Source of the DNA: Gordionus sp. m RMFG-2023
Lineage: Eukaryota > Nematomorpha > Gordioida > Chordodea > Parachordodidae
DNA length: 64,000 nucleotides
Assembly (NCBI RefSeq): GCF_954871325.1
Contig: NC_088776.1
Span: forward strand, 40,566,569-40,630,568
Direction: 5' to 3'
The notes beneath the pieces were generated by a model, which was given only the letters and a program-made list of their open reading frames with translations, was not told where the DNA came from and did not search any database. The translations under genes were made by a program, and so were the position numbers. Below, in pieces: positions 1 to 11,883 of this stretch (the stretch's first letter is position 1; the number at the start of each line of letters is the position of its first letter).

Positions 1-360
1 GATGAGATTTAAGTTTTTGACATACTCCCCTTTTGTTCCTATTAGCAACGAATTGAATTATGACTTTAAAATACTACATTTTATTGCCGCATTATATTTT
101 TATTGTCATATTTCCTATTTATAGGTACTAGTATTCTACTTAAGTATATTTTACACAAACTTATTATCGATAGAATTTTTATTATGTTATTTATATTATA
201 TTATAATCCGTTTATAAAATTTATCAATGAACTATAAACAAAACATTAGGGGAATGGAAGTGTTAAAACCAAGAAACAAAAGTAGATTATAAGATTTATT
301 GGACCCAAAATCAAAACGCTAAAAGCACGAAAAGTTTTTGTGCAAAAACCTTATAGGTAT
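1..360. other. AT-rich intergenic DNA
   Basis: No open frame, repeat end or RNA gene was recognised in this stretch. It runs up to the left inverted repeat of the next element. Confidence 0.5.
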
Positions 361-1256
361 GGGAGACTGGGGTTAGTCGAGCCGATTTTTACAAAATTGG
401 CTATAGCACCTGGTTTTTTTAGATAATATAAAAATAATATATGATTAGATACCTAAATCTATACTCTATAAATGTGCATCATAAAAAATTTTAAGAATAT
501 AATCATTTTTTTAAATTTTATTTTTTGTAAAAGTGAAAATTTTATCCAACAAGCCCCAATAGCGTGGTGAGGCAAACCACTTCAAGGGGCTTCCTAAACC
601 ATTGATTTTTTTAGGCCATGATAAATTGAAATGCATTTGTATTTGTTAATAATGATACGTATAGAATATTTTATTGTTTTATTATTCAAAATATCATAAT
701 ACTTATAAATTGAAACTAAAAAATTGAAACTTAATTTTGGTTAATTTAATAAACATTTTGGACATAAAAAAATAAGGATCTTAAGGAGAGATTATAATTT
801 CTTAGAATAAATCCTAAATACTAATCATAAAACAGCCAAGAAATTGCCTTTTCAAGATTTTAAATTTTTTTTCATTATTAACTGCCATAATTGACGTGTA
901 TGGTTTAGCAAGCCCTTCTAGCTCTAAATTGACAAATCATGATTGGAATAATATCTAGATATAATAAATAATTATAGAGAGTGTTTAAACTTTGTTATAA
1001 AATTTAATTTACATATAAATGATTATATATTTTAATAAAAATTAAAATTCTGTCATGTAAAAATCTTTTGAAAACTTCATCAAAATTTTATTTCTTAAAT
1101 GAAATTTTTAATAATTAAATATTTCAAAAGATTTTTTGTCTATAGATGTAAACTAATAAAAACTATATTAGGATAAAATTTTAACCTTCTGGTGTATTTA
1201 ACAAATGAGTTTAAGTGGTTTGCCAAGCCCCGGGGTTTACCTAACCCCAGTCTCCC
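361..1256. mobile_element. 896-bp element with 16-bp terminal inverted repeats
   Basis: The ends are a perfect 16-bp inverted repeat: GGGAGACTGGGGTTAG at 361-376 and its reverse complement at 1241-1256. The interior is AT-rich and has no transposase-like frame, so this looks like a non-autonomous DNA transposon (MITE). GC-rich patches near 550-600 and 1220-1256 resemble one another (both contain a GCAAACCACTT or AAGTGGTTTGC motif). No clear target duplication flanks it, so the superfamily is not assigned. An interior stretch near 755-780 (ATAAGGATCTTAAGG) recurs near 20770-20790, which suggests a second, decayed copy there. Confidence 0.6.
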
Positions 1257-2935
1257 CTAGTATGCAAATACTAATATAAGTTGTAGTTGTTAGAGTTATT
1301 CCTGAAAATTTATCAAACAAAGTAAATTTATTGAGAAGCTTTAATTACTATTATTTTACTTTGTATATAGTTGATACGATAAAGGGAATGCAAATATACT
1401 CCCATTTTCTTAATAAAATTTAACTTTTTACGGATTTCTATATTTTATTTTGGATTGGAAAGATTAAATGTGTAAAAAATCAGAATATATAGTTTAATTA
1501 ATAATTGTATTTTTTCAATTAAACATGATTATTAATGAAATGATAGAAATGACCACAAAATCTTTGATAATGATGTGAGATTTTTAAAAAAATAACAAAC
1601 TCTAACGAATTGGATATATTTTTATAAGAAATCGAATAAATATTAAAATAATTATTTTAAATAATAAAAGGAATTATTTCGAGAAGAAAAAAATGATTTG
1701 ACTACCTGGACTCGATGATCAGTTAGAATTTAGAATATAATATAATTTTGGATATCATATTTTTTTTAAAATATAAAATAACTTATTAAATCAAGAGTAA
1801 GCGAGATATTACATTCCTATATGAACTCCAATCTAGATAAATAGTATATTATAAGTTTATATAAACATGCAATTATCCCTTCATTTTTATTTAAAAAAAT
1901 TATTTAGTATAATATGTTTTTAATTAACTAATTGACAATTAAAATACAAAATGAAATTTAAAATTAAAGGTTAAATCTTAAAAATGCTTATATTTTTTAC
2001 CTATAAAGTATTACATTATTTTTATAAAAAAAAGGAGTTCAATAGTTTTATTTAAATTATGATAATAAGGTATAAAGTATAATTTAGTAAAACTTATGAG
2101 TCAATAAAATGATATACATAATGCATAAATTAGGGGTAAAAATTATATAATTCCCCTATTCGGAGTCATTTGCATTTCTTGCTTTGGTGTTGGTCTTCTG
2201 TAGGACATATTCAATTATTTATTTTTATAATAACATATTAAAATAATAAAATATGTGTGAGATGTTATAAATTAATATAAAATTTTGTAATATTGAAGAA
2301 AAACCTTTGAGGTATATAAATATTATTCATACCAGCCTTTAATAAAAAAAATATATTATCATATAACAATATTATTTGAATAAAATTAAGAAAGTAAATT
2401 CATAGAGTTTATAATTTATTTTTTAAAACCAAAAAATAATATGTTGAATTGAAACCATATTTATTAACATGATTGGGCAGTATGGCGGATTACATCTACT
2501 TTGAACATTTTCGATGATATCTTGTATCTTAAGATTTTTTAGAAGTATTTATATATTTATCAACTTAAATTTCAAAAAGATATATCTACTTTTTACTTTG
2601 ATAATTAATTGTCTATATTGTAAAAATATATTTTGAAAAAATAATATTAAAACTTATAAAATTTGTATAAAAATATATTAGTTAAAAAAATATCAGTGGT
2701 AGAATAACTCGTTGGGATTGAGGTCACCAGTAATGAGTCTCCTTTTATTACCGAGGACTTTGATGATTTCCACATATTCCTAAGTGTTAATAAATAACTA
2801 AGAGTAAAAACAGTGTTCATTAGACCGACTTATTTATTTATTTAGAAATTTCTGCCTTATTAATGGTGGAAAATAATAGATTAGAGTTCGCTGCAAAGTC
2901 TATGCAGGTGTAATTCTAGGTCAATAGAAGTTTAT
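1257..2935. other. AT-rich intergenic DNA
   Basis: No coding frame or repeat end was recognised. From about 2690 the composition becomes less AT-rich, leading into the unassigned frame described next. Confidence 0.45.
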
Positions 2936-3240
2936 TTAACCAGGAAATGTCATCAAGCAAGGTACATTATAATTTAAGAGGCCTACTGATACTGGAGTGG
3001 ATGGGGTATTAACATTTTTTAGAGAAGCTAAAGGAATGTTGTTAATGGATTTATGGCTGGGTTGACATCCGCAAGAGAAAGTGCAGTGTATGGGATAATA
3101 AGTATTCGAGACAATAAGTTGACCGCAATCAACGCAAAAAGAAAGTACAACGGCATTACAACTTAGACGGAGAGCTATGGGTATGTGTAGTTGTTCGAAG
3201 GTTATTAGGAGAATTGTATATAAAACATTAATAATTTAAC
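2936..3240 (-). CDS. Unrecognised cysteine-rich open frame (possible exon)
   Basis: About 100 codons are open on the minus strand, ending at TAA 2936-2938. There is no ATG near the start, so if real this is an exon or a fragment. The translation contains a Cys-rich segment (SFCVDCGQLI followed by YYPIHCTFSCGCQP) and ends in VGLLNYNVPCLMTFPG. Its base composition is less AT-rich than its surroundings, which favours former or present coding use. The spaced cysteines could bind zinc, but I do not recognise the family. It lies just left of a gypsy element in the same direction, outside that element's LTR. It could be a host exon or a piece of an older element. Confidence 0.25.
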
Positions 3241-3470
3241 ATGATTTAAACATTAAAAACTTAATTTTAGTACTTTTTAATGTTTTTTATTAAAGTTGTC
3301 GGCTTTGCTTTAGCTCTCATTTATGGTGACCATGATAAGAGCGAGGCCTTGTATAACAATGTTTAAATTATAAAATACGTCAGCTAACCGAAAAACTAGA
3401 AAAGGTAGAATGCTAAAGAGTTTTCCTATAAATTTCTTGAACTGTATTTGTTTGAATGAATATAACTATC

Positions 3471-3760
3471 TGTTAAGGTTGGAAGGGAGAAGAACAAAAT
3501 TAAGAAAGTGTTTTAAAATTTTTATTTTATTTATTTAAAAAATTATTTAACTAAAAATGCAATATATTTTCATGCTTATATAGTTTACAAAAAATCTATT
3601 TATACAAAAAATCTATTTAATAATTTATATAATCAAATTATTATAAAATGAGTACGTAAGGTTATTATAAAGAATAAAAAAAATCAATCCGTAAGGTTAA
3701 TATTGAGTTAATAGATAGCGAAAAAAATATTTTAAAAAAATCATTCAGGACATCTCAACA
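3471..3760 (-). repeat. 3' LTR of gypsy element 1
   Basis: This 290-bp repeat matches 7234-7522. On the minus strand it begins TGTTGAGATGTCC and ends CTTAACA, the usual TG...CA boundaries. A target duplication CTATC abuts it at 3466-3470. Confidence 0.9.
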
Positions 3761-3771
3761 TTCCACCCTTT
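3761..3771 (-). other. Polypurine tract of gypsy element 1
   Basis: On the minus strand the sequence directly before the 3' LTR is AAAGGGTGGAA, the primer site for plus-strand DNA synthesis. The same 11 bases precede the 3' LTR of the element at 32.6-37.7 kb. Confidence 0.8.
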
Positions 3772-3899
3772 AAGAAATAAGCTCCGCTCAAGTTCTTCTT
3801 GGACGTGAATCTTTTCAAAATATAATCTTGATATCAGGGGGGGGGGGGGGTAATGTTCTATTTAGACTAGGCCTCGTAACGTCGGCTGTACAATCTTTT

Positions 3900-5960
3900 T
3901 CTTGATCAATGTGTATTCTTTCGAAAGGCTTATCGTTAACATCCAAGGATGCTGTGTATTAATGGGATTATCGGTTCAAATGTTACATGATTTGCATTCT
4001 TTTATTTCGTTATCAATATCATTGTTAATTGCAGGCCACCAAAGATATTCTTTAGCTAAATGTTTGGTTTTGCCGGCACCCAAGTGTCCTTCGTGTAAAT
4101 GTTGTAATATTGATTTTCTTAAAATTTTCTGTATGATGATTTTATTTTCTTTAAATAAACAATTTCCTAAAATACATAATTCCGTCACCATATTGTTATA
4201 TGTTTTATTTTTTATCGTATCACCGTTTCTAATGCCGTTTATTATTTTCATTAATTCTGTCGTTAGAAGTTTCTTTTTCGATCATTTTAAAGTTAATTGG
4301 TACGTCCCATAAATCATTATTTTCTTTTATATCATTCACAATGTGTATTTTTTCTTCTGAAGGTGTTAATGGCAATCTGGACAAACAATCTGGTACCGTA
4401 TTATGTTTACCCGCTCTATGTCTTATATAGAAGTCGTAAGCTCCCATAGCAATGTTCCATCTGTAACCTCATCGACATGGATGAGTTTTCTTTTAAACCT
4501 TTGGAAAAAATGTAGATCAAAGGCTTGTGATCGGTGATGATTGTAAATTTTGTTCCAATTAGATATTCTTGAAATCTTTTCATTGCAAAAATAATCTCTA
4601 ACGCCTCGCGTTCGTTGTTAGTTTAATTTTCTTTCGGATTTTAGTAAGGATTTTGAGGCAAAAGCTATCGGCTTTTCTTTGCCGTCCCCTTCTATGTGAA
4701 ATAAAATAGTTCCTAAGCCGCGTTTAGACGCATCAGCGGCTATACCTATGGGTAAATCAGGATTGAAAGTTCAATGTAGGAGGTTGACTGATTAAAGTTT
4801 TTAATTTTTTATAAAATTCTTGATGTGGTGTCCCAAGACCATTTATCTTTGTTGATTATTTTATATAGTAGATCTGCCAGATCCGCAAAATTGTTTAAAA
4901 ATTTACGGTAATAGCTCGCCATGCCTAAGAAAGTAGATAATTCTTCTGAATTTTTTGGTTCCGGCATATCTATAATTGCTTTTATTTTATCATCGTTGGG
5001 ATGTATACCATGTTTGTCTATATCGTGACCCAAAAAGCGTGTTTTATCTTGCAAGAATAAACTTTTGTCGAATTGGGGGTTAATCCATGATGATCTTATC
5101 GAATACTATTTCTATGTTCTCCAAGTGTATCTCATCGTTATCACCGAACAAGTCATCTATGTAGAATCTTTTAAATCTCCGAAAACATGTTCCATAGTCT
5201 GTTAAAATATGACTGAAGATGTTGTCAGTCCGAACGGAAGTCTCGTGAATCTGAAGTACCCTTTATATGTGAATATAGTATACAAATCTCTAGAGTCCTT
5301 GTGAATAAGAATTTGCAGGAAGGCTTGTTTGAAATCAATTTTACTAAATATTTTGCCTCTAGCTAACTTGACAATCAAATCGTTAATTCTAGGTATGGGG
5401 TATTTGAAATCTTCAAGCACTGGGTTAACTGTGTATTTAAAATCGGTGCACAGCCTAAGACTCTCATTGTTTTTAAAAACTGGTGTGAGTGGACTCGCCC
5501 ACCAGTATCCTTTTCGATGGTATAATTTTTGGCTTAGCATTTGACTTTAGTCGTAATCTAACTTGAGTTTTCATGACAGATTTATAATTTTGACTTGCAA
5601 TTGGATATCAATTCCGCCAAATCGTCTTTATGATCCTTATCAATCATGCCTATGAATCTTTCAAGTAGTTATATTTTTAAAATCTCTTAACCATGATCTT
5701 CCTAGTAAAGGCAACTTGTTACTGTTTACGATTAATGCATTTAAAATTTGACTCGTATTCTACATTCACTCGCGTTGTGCCATCACTTGTATCGTCTTGC
5801 CGTCGTAACCTGATAACTGTATGTTGGACTTCGTAATGTTTTTTATGCCTATTTTCTCAATCATATACTTTGGTAGAATTGTAAATCTCCCCGTATCTAA
5901 TTGTAGTGAATTTAAGACGTTATTAATTTTCACCATATATGCATCATCTTTAATTTTTGA
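3900..5960 (-). pseudogene. Decayed pol region of gypsy element 1
   Basis: Conserved pieces are visible on the minus strand. They are a protease-like region near 5.8 kb, reverse transcriptase around 5200-5540 (a VNPVLEDFKYPIPRINDL segment and RLPFGL), the RT connection around 4809-5054 (FLGHDIDKHGI, FLGMASYYRKFLNNF), RNase H around 4500-4750, and the integrase zinc-binding part around 3976-4250 (HEGHLGAGKTK, WWPAINNDID, CKSCNI). The segments align closely with the intact frame at 60.9-64 kb, so both belong to one gypsy group. The region is broken in many places and should be treated as a fossil. Confidence 0.85.
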
Positions 5961-7220
5961 ACTTCGTTTTCTACTTTATTTAATCAATATTTAAAATAAA
6001 TTATAATCTTTCTTACCGTTTCGATCTCTTCTATATTAACTGTATTAATTTTATTTAAATAAGGCGCTTGATGTCTAGGATTATGAGTCATATAATTTTT
6101 ATTGTCACGATCGTAAAATTGTTGATGCACGATGGATATATTATAACCTCTAAAATTTTGAAACGGTTGTCGGTTGTTGTCAAATCTGTTGTGGTTTTTG
6201 AAATCATTAAAAGGCTTGTAATTATTATTATATCCATAATTGTTATTATTAAATCTATTATTATTGTTATCTCTTGTGTCGTGATTATTGAAAGGAATAT
6301 AAGGAGTTTCTCATCTATTTTGATCTTGAAATCTGTCATAGTTTCTTCTTGGAAAAATAGTTATTTTGGTTGTTAAATCTTTGGTTGCCATAATATGGTC
6401 GAGTCTGCCATGATTATCTAAACTGATTGTATTATCATAATGTGTGTTGCTCTCAGTATATGGCATCATCTCATTTTGTCATATCTAGTATTAGTTGATT
6501 TTTTGTCTACTCCCTCCAAATATTTTAGATCAGAGTGTGTGTTGTCTTTGATAACAATCATATGTATAGATGTTTTAATGTCAGTTTCGTCTAATTCTTT
6601 GCCTATCTTTATAATGTCATCTCAAATGAGTAAATCTTTAATTCTGTATTTAATTTCCTTAGATGAGCTTGATACCTTTATTTTTTCTAAAACCCTGTCA
6701 TATCCGATAAATTTGCAATCCATATTGAGCTGACAAATACGGGTAACCCAATCTAAAAAACTTTCGCTCTCTTCTGCATTGATTTCACTAATTTTTTTGT
6801 TTTGAATCTTGGCAGGCTGTAATAATCTCAGTTTGTTGATAAGTGTCGACGATTTCTTGAGATCGGATTAAGCGCATATTGATTGTAGTTTAGAAAATAT
6901 GTCATCTGGTAAATTATGTAGTAAGGTCGTGGCGTTATCGTCATCTGTGCTGTTATTATTTTTAAAAATAAGTCCAATTTTAGAAATATGTATCAATGTT
7001 TCCTATATATTTAGGAAATTCGCATTTATATAATATAGTATCATTAGAAACAGTGGGTTTTTTATCGCCCACCATATTTAATTAATTGTAAAAATAAAAT
7101 TTCTTCTTGCCTATTTTAATATTATTTATTTATTTTATTTTTAGAAATGTGAAATAATTAATATGAAATTCATCTTTATATTTTAATAAAATTTTATTTG
7201 CAAAGAAATTCATAAAGATA
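5961..7220 (-). pseudogene. Decayed Gag region of gypsy element 1
   Basis: Between the primer-binding site and the protease region the minus strand holds low-complexity Asn/Tyr/Phe/Arg-rich coding DNA (around 6090-6340) and more ordinary frames toward 7000. This fits a Gag whose C-terminal nucleic-acid-binding part is Asn/Arg-rich. I see no CCHC zinc knuckle in it. It is broken, like the rest of the element. Confidence 0.6.
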
Positions 7221-7233
7221 GCCGCTGCCACCA
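7221..7233 (-). other. tRNA primer-binding site of gypsy element 1
   Basis: On the minus strand TGGTGGCAGCGGC follows the 5' LTR with no spacer, as expected for a site complementary to a tRNA 3' end with CCA. The same first 12 bases follow the 5' LTR at 32906. I cannot name the tRNA. Confidence 0.75.
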
Positions 7234-7522
7234 TGTTAAGGGTGGCAGGGGGAAGAACAATATTAAGAAAGTGTTTTAAAATTTTTATTTTATTTATTTA
7301 AAAAATTATTTAACTAAAAATGCAATATATTTTTATTCTTATATAGTTTACAAAAAATCAATTTATACAAAAAATCTATTTAATAATTTATATAATCAAA
7401 CTATTATAAAATGAGTCCGTAAGGTTAATATAAAGAATTAAAATATCAATCCGTAAGGTTAATATTGAGTTAATAGATAGCGAAAATAATATTTAAAAAA
7501 AATCAATCAGGACATCTCAACA
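7234..7522 (-). repeat. 5' LTR of gypsy element 1
   Basis: This 289-bp repeat matches 3471-3760, with a scatter of substitutions and small indels. It is followed by the target duplication CTATC at 7523-7527. Confidence 0.9.
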
Positions 7523-9161
7523 CTATCCGAGATAGATAATTGAACCTACTATTAATATGCAAAAAATAAATATAGTTGTTTAATTGTGAATTTCCTGTAG
7601 GTGCATATAAACGTTTAAAGCATATTATACTTATATTTTTAATAGTAATTGCAAATAATTTTTCATTAAAGTTTATAATATATCAGTAATAACATAAACA
7701 TTGAAAAATTTAAATCCAGTTTAATATAATTGGGTATTATATCATACCTGAAATTTTTATTTTACCAGTCGCGTTTTATTTTACCAGTCGCGTTTTATTT
7801 GAAAAATAATTAAACTCATATTTATTATATGATTAAATATTTTAAAAAATTTCTAATTGCTTTTTATTAATCCAAAAAACTTTAATTAACTCTTATTTTA
7901 AAAAAGCGAAAATATTATGCTACATTTTATCCTTTTTATCCTTTTTAAACCGGGCTCGATTTGTTTAAAAAAATTAAAGGGCAATAAACGCCAATTATTT
8001 AATGCCCCCTCCCCAAAAAAAAAATCAAGCCATAATTTTTTAGATTAAAAAGATTATTAAAATTAGATCTTATATTTATAAAATTAGGCCATGAGGAAAA
8101 ATAATTGGATTCCACCAAGTTTGACTCCCGAATTTCCTAGGAAAGTTTGAATATATGGCAATTACCTGACCTTTTGAATTTCTTGACAAATTTTAGATAA
8201 AAATTAAAGTTGGTGTTCGAATCATACATGATAAAAGAGGGCCATAGTTAATTCTTTATGTATTTGTAACTCTAATTGTGTTTGAATAAAGATCTCTAAA
8301 GTAGTATGCTTGTGTTTTGCACTATAATTTATGATCAGGGAAAAATTCTAAAAAGACGAGTGATCAGCTATAATCCAAAATAATGGGAATCCATCTGGCC
8401 CGTTTTTGAAAAAAATAAAATAATTTAGGATCTTGAATTATTTTTTGTCAAATTTTGATATTCTTTGTCCCATCCCAATTTTCTAAAAAAGGAATCAATC
8501 AAATTCTAAAAAAAATGAGGATTATAGGTCCTATAATATTCTTTATTAAATATATAATTTTATAAAAAAAATGTATAACGCATTTTAAATTTAAGAAGAT
8601 TTTAAAACAAATATAAATTTTCTAGTTTGTAAAAAATACTCTGATTACAGATGATATTCTAAAAAAAACTTTTTGCCATATAAGCGATTAATAATATTTA
8701 AAAACGTTGTCTTGTAAGAAAATAGAGGAATCCCCCTGGGCAGAATTTAAAAAATTGATAATGCAAATGTTTTAAAGAGGAAAACCAGTCTTCGCCTTTG
8801 GTGTTGATTTTATTTGTGCTACATTATACAAATAAGGGCATGATAGATTATTTTAATTAAAAAATTTGGCTAGATGTTGTGACTTTGCAGCAGGGCTGTG
8901 AATCATCCTTTAAAAACTAGGATTTGGGTTCAGTGAAAAATCCTTGAACGAGGTTCGAGATCAGACTTCAATAAAATAAGGAATTATAAAATTTAATTAA
9001 AATATCAGTTATTTTTAATAGCGATACTCATGTTTGAATCAACTCACGAAGTTTTATTTTGTAAACCAACAAAGGACTGCTACATCAACCTCGCAGCGAA
9101 TCACAATAATTCAAAATGGACAACTTATTGATATTTGACATATTGCATATAATATTGTCAT
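7523..9161. other. AT-rich intergenic DNA with a 19-bp tandem repeat
   Basis: No gene was recognised. At 7755-7800 the 19-bp unit TTTTATTTTACCAGTCGCG occurs twice, followed by a partial third copy. The rest is AT-rich with homopolymer runs. Confidence 0.5.
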
Positions 9162-9555
9162 TAGTAATCTGCATCGGACTAATTTTTTAAGCCCGGCCCG
9201 GCCCAAAATTTTTTAAAAAAGTTTTGCCGATCCGAACCCGATTTTTTTAAAAAAATTTAGACCCGGCCCGAATTTATTTAAATATAGAAATTAATTTTTA
9301 TAATTACTCAAAATAAAAGACATATGTTATATGCCGTTTAGTTTCAATAAATTAAATCGAATATTTTTATTTTAAATAAAAAATTCATATAAAATTAATA
9401 AATTTAGATATATTTAAAAAAATTTCCAAGGTCCGATCCGAGCCGGCCCGAATTTTGTTTAAAATATTAGGCCCGGCGCGGCTTGAACCCAAATATTTTA
9501 AATAGAATCAGGCCACGGGCCGGGTACGGGCCGGACTTAACTTTGCAGATCTCTA
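9162..9555. mobile_element. hAT MITE, GGCCCGGCC family, with perfect 8-bp TSD
   Basis: This 394-bp element is flanked by a perfect 8-bp duplication ATTGTCAT (9154-9161 and 9556-9563). The ends are imperfect inverted repeats (TAGTAATCTGCA on the left, TAGAGATCTGCA read inward from the right). Clusters of GGCCCGGCCC-type motifs lie just inside both ends, separated by A/T runs. There is no coding frame. The 8-bp duplication and the end structure fit a hAT MITE. Related ends occur at 23377-24934, 25078 and 35137-35464. Confidence 0.85.
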
Positions 9556-10048
9556 ATTGTCATAATCTACAAATCTACATTTAAACATTACTTGATTAAC
9601 ATTGGATATTATATAAATTTATATATATAATGTAAAAATATTAGTGATGTAAACGTTATCAAAAAGAAACGAGTTACGGTTACTCGTTACATCTGAAAAA
9701 TGGAACGCGTTACCGTTACTCGTTACCATTTTACAAAATGAACGCGCGTTACCTACTTTTCAAAAAAGTAACGGGCTACTCATTACTTAAAGAAATTAAA
9801 TGTTATATATTATCAGTGTTGTTAAACGCTACTTTTAAAAGTAGCGCGCTATCGCTACCGCTATTTTATAAAAAAAGTAGCGCGCTATCGCTACCGCTAT
9901 CGTTTTCAAATGAGTAGCGCGCTATTAGCTACTTTTTACGCTACTTTGATTTTTTTTTTAAATATTTTTTTTTTACGTAACTTTATTTCCACAAATAAAA
10001 TATTGATATAAAAACATGACAATAATTTGTTACATATATATATATAAT

Positions 10049-10411
10049 TTATTTATTATTGCACTTTAATAATAATAACATTTCGGTACTGTCATCCCCA
10101 AGTCTAAAGCAACGATCAGAAAGTATAAGCTTTGCCATACTAAATAATCGTTCAGCACCAGCACTTGAGGGCAACGCAGTATTAAATTTAATAAACAAAC
10201 TTTTTATATGAAAAAAATCATCAAAAATATTTAAATTAGTATTTTTATATTTAAAAAAAGCATCTAGAGGTTCAATAATATTATTATTATTTATTTCAAA
10301 AAAATCGTCTATGGAAGGCTGCGGTTTCGATCTTGCTATAATATCGTGGTTAGGCATGCCATTTTTTAACGTTACCATCAGCCTATCAAGTTGCCCTTTA
10401 GATTCAGTCAA
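10049..10411 (-). pseudogene. hAT transposase C-terminal dimerisation region
   Basis: The 120-codon frame contains FNTALPSSAGAERLFSMAKLILSD, the hAT family C-terminal signature (a short P-SSA-ER-FS motif in the dimerisation domain). This part normally ends a transposase of about 600 residues. Here the frame stands alone, 235 bp from the element end, and the catalytic DDE region is not recognisable upstream. It is a remnant of the 9814-11504 element. Confidence 0.85.
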
Positions 10412-10894
10412 ATTAATGTATGGCCAATTTAACTTGAAACTAGGATGATCTTGGTCCGTGGAGAAAAAGTGTTTATCATTTTTATAAAAGAATCATTATC
10501 CACCAAGGATAATGGTTGAACTGTATCTATTATAAAGTTCATAATGACTTTGTCAGCCAATTTTTGGGATACACCATGATGAATCCAAATCGGTTAATTT
10601 TGTTTGTATTAAATTTGATTTGGAAGTGGGTTTATCTTCTTCCATTACCCCAAAACTTTTGAGATATTTTTCAATCTCTTTATAATTTGAAGTGTGCACA
10701 GTCTAAAATTATAAAATACTTAGAATAAAAATTATGTAGGAGATAAGTATACATAAAAATGATTGAAATAACTATTTTAAAATGTTTTAAATAATTTAGA
10801 TAAAATTTATGAATATATAAAAAAAATGATTGGTTTTTTATTTTAATTTATTTAAAAAATTAAAGATTAACCTACACATTGATATTAAATTTGT

Positions 10895-11173
10895 TTAATA
10901 TATTACCTTTAAATGTTTTTTCAAATTAAGGCTGCTCGTATGATTTGAAGAGATAATTTTGCGGCACATCTTGCACCGAAACCGATATCCAGTATTAATT
11001 TTTTCTTCAAGATTAAAGTATTTCTTGAATTTTGGGAAAGGATCATCTATATTTTGTTCATTTTCCAAAGAAATTTCAATATCTTCAACAATCTCACACA
11101 TAACAAGATTTATAATGCTTAATATAAAATGTAAAATGAAATATAAAATAAGATAAAAGCAAGGACATACCAA
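10895..11173 (-). pseudogene. hAT transposase BED zinc finger remnant
   Basis: The translation ends with YRFRCKMCRKIISSNHTSSL followed by NLKKHLK, matching the C-x2-C...H...H layout of a BED finger, the DNA-binding N-terminus of hAT transposases. It belongs to the 9814-11504 element and lies on the same strand as the C-terminal part. The catalytic core between the two parts is mostly gone. Confidence 0.75.
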
Positions 11174-11700
11174 TAACGGAATTTCAAAAATATATAATTT
11201 AATGAATGCGCGAAATATAAATTAAATACAGATTGCTATTTAACAACTGTTTATATCTAATATATAACAATAATGTATATTTTTAAATATAAATTTAAAT
11301 TTCAAAATTAAATTAAATAAAAGGATTATAATTTTAGATTTTATAAAAAATATATTTTAATCATTTTTAGATGTATTTATTATGTAAGCTACTTCGCTAC
11401 TTTCTAAATTAGTAGCGAGCTAACGCTATCGCTATTTTTTTTAAAAAGTAGCGCGCTATAGCTACCGCTACTGAAAAAAGTAGCGCGCTATTTTAACAAC
11501 ACTGTATATAATGCACCGACAATATATAATAAAACAAAACTACACAAAAAGAACATATAAGATAAGATCTTTTTATAATAAAATTTTCATATATAATTAT
11601 AATATGAATAAAATTATACAAAAATAATATATTATAAGAAAACATCTTTATGTAACAATTTTTTATTCATTTTAACAACAAATGATTTTCAAAATTTTGA

Positions 11701-11883
11701 TCAGATAAACATGAGCGTTTTCGCTGTGCTAAACACACGCTCAATTGGCGCAGAGGATGAGAAAGTGGTGTTATATTTAATAAACAAAAATTTCAATTCG
11801 GGGAATTTATTAAAAATATTTAAGAAAATATCTTTTTTTTGAAAAAAACTTGAAAGATCATCTTCACAGAGATCTTCATTCAT
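11701..11883 (-). pseudogene. hAT transposase C-terminal remnant of the outer element
   Basis: The 60-codon frame contains FIKYNTTFSSSAPIERVFST, a hAT dimerisation motif. It is clearly different from the one at 10049-10411, so it comes from a distinct family. It lies just outside the right end of the inserted hAT and belongs to the outer element. Confidence 0.7.

Larger units (their letters stand above)
3471..7522 (-). mobile_element. Ty3/gypsy LTR retrotransposon 1, full length, broken
   Basis: The element runs on the minus strand with two LTRs of about 290 bp and a perfect 5-bp target duplication CTATC (3466-3470 and 7523-7527). In minus-strand order it has an LTR, a primer-binding site directly after the LTR, a Gag region with an Asn-rich low-complexity part, protease, reverse transcriptase, RNase H, integrase, a purine tract and the second LTR. 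The pol order (RT before integrase) and motifs place it in Ty3/gypsy, close to the element at 60-64 kb. It is a fossil with many breaks (roughly ten or more). The two LTRs agree at about 94-95% by eye, so the insertion is not recent. Confidence 0.93.
9814..11504 (-). mobile_element. hAT transposon, GTAGCGCGCTA family, with near-perfect TSD
   Basis: The terminal inverted repeats are CAGTGTTGTTAAA at 9814-9826 and TTTAACAACACTG at the right end, or TTTAACAACACTG with one small difference in spacing. The 8-bp flanks agree at 7 of 8 positions (TATATTAT at 9806-9813, TATATAAT at 11505-11512). Just inside both ends are clusters of GTAGCGCGCTA and GCTACCGCTA motifs. The minus strand encodes a BED finger near the right and the hAT dimerisation domain near the left, with little of the catalytic middle left. 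At 1691 bp it is an internally deleted copy. It sits inside the older hAT at 9642-12540. Confidence 0.88.

Noticed and set aside
361-1256. Assignment of the GGGAGACTGGGGTTAG element to piggyBac or hAT
   Set aside because: No TTAA or matching 8-bp duplication flanks the inverted repeats, so the superfamily is left open.
3836-3851. G-run as a G-quadruplex regulatory element
   Set aside because: Long G or C homopolymers recur at MITE ends throughout the window and may include sequencing slippage; nothing links this one to a gene.
3902-4312. 136-codon plus-strand frame
   Set aside because: It is antisense to recognisable integrase and RNase H sequence of gypsy element 1 and has no features of its own.
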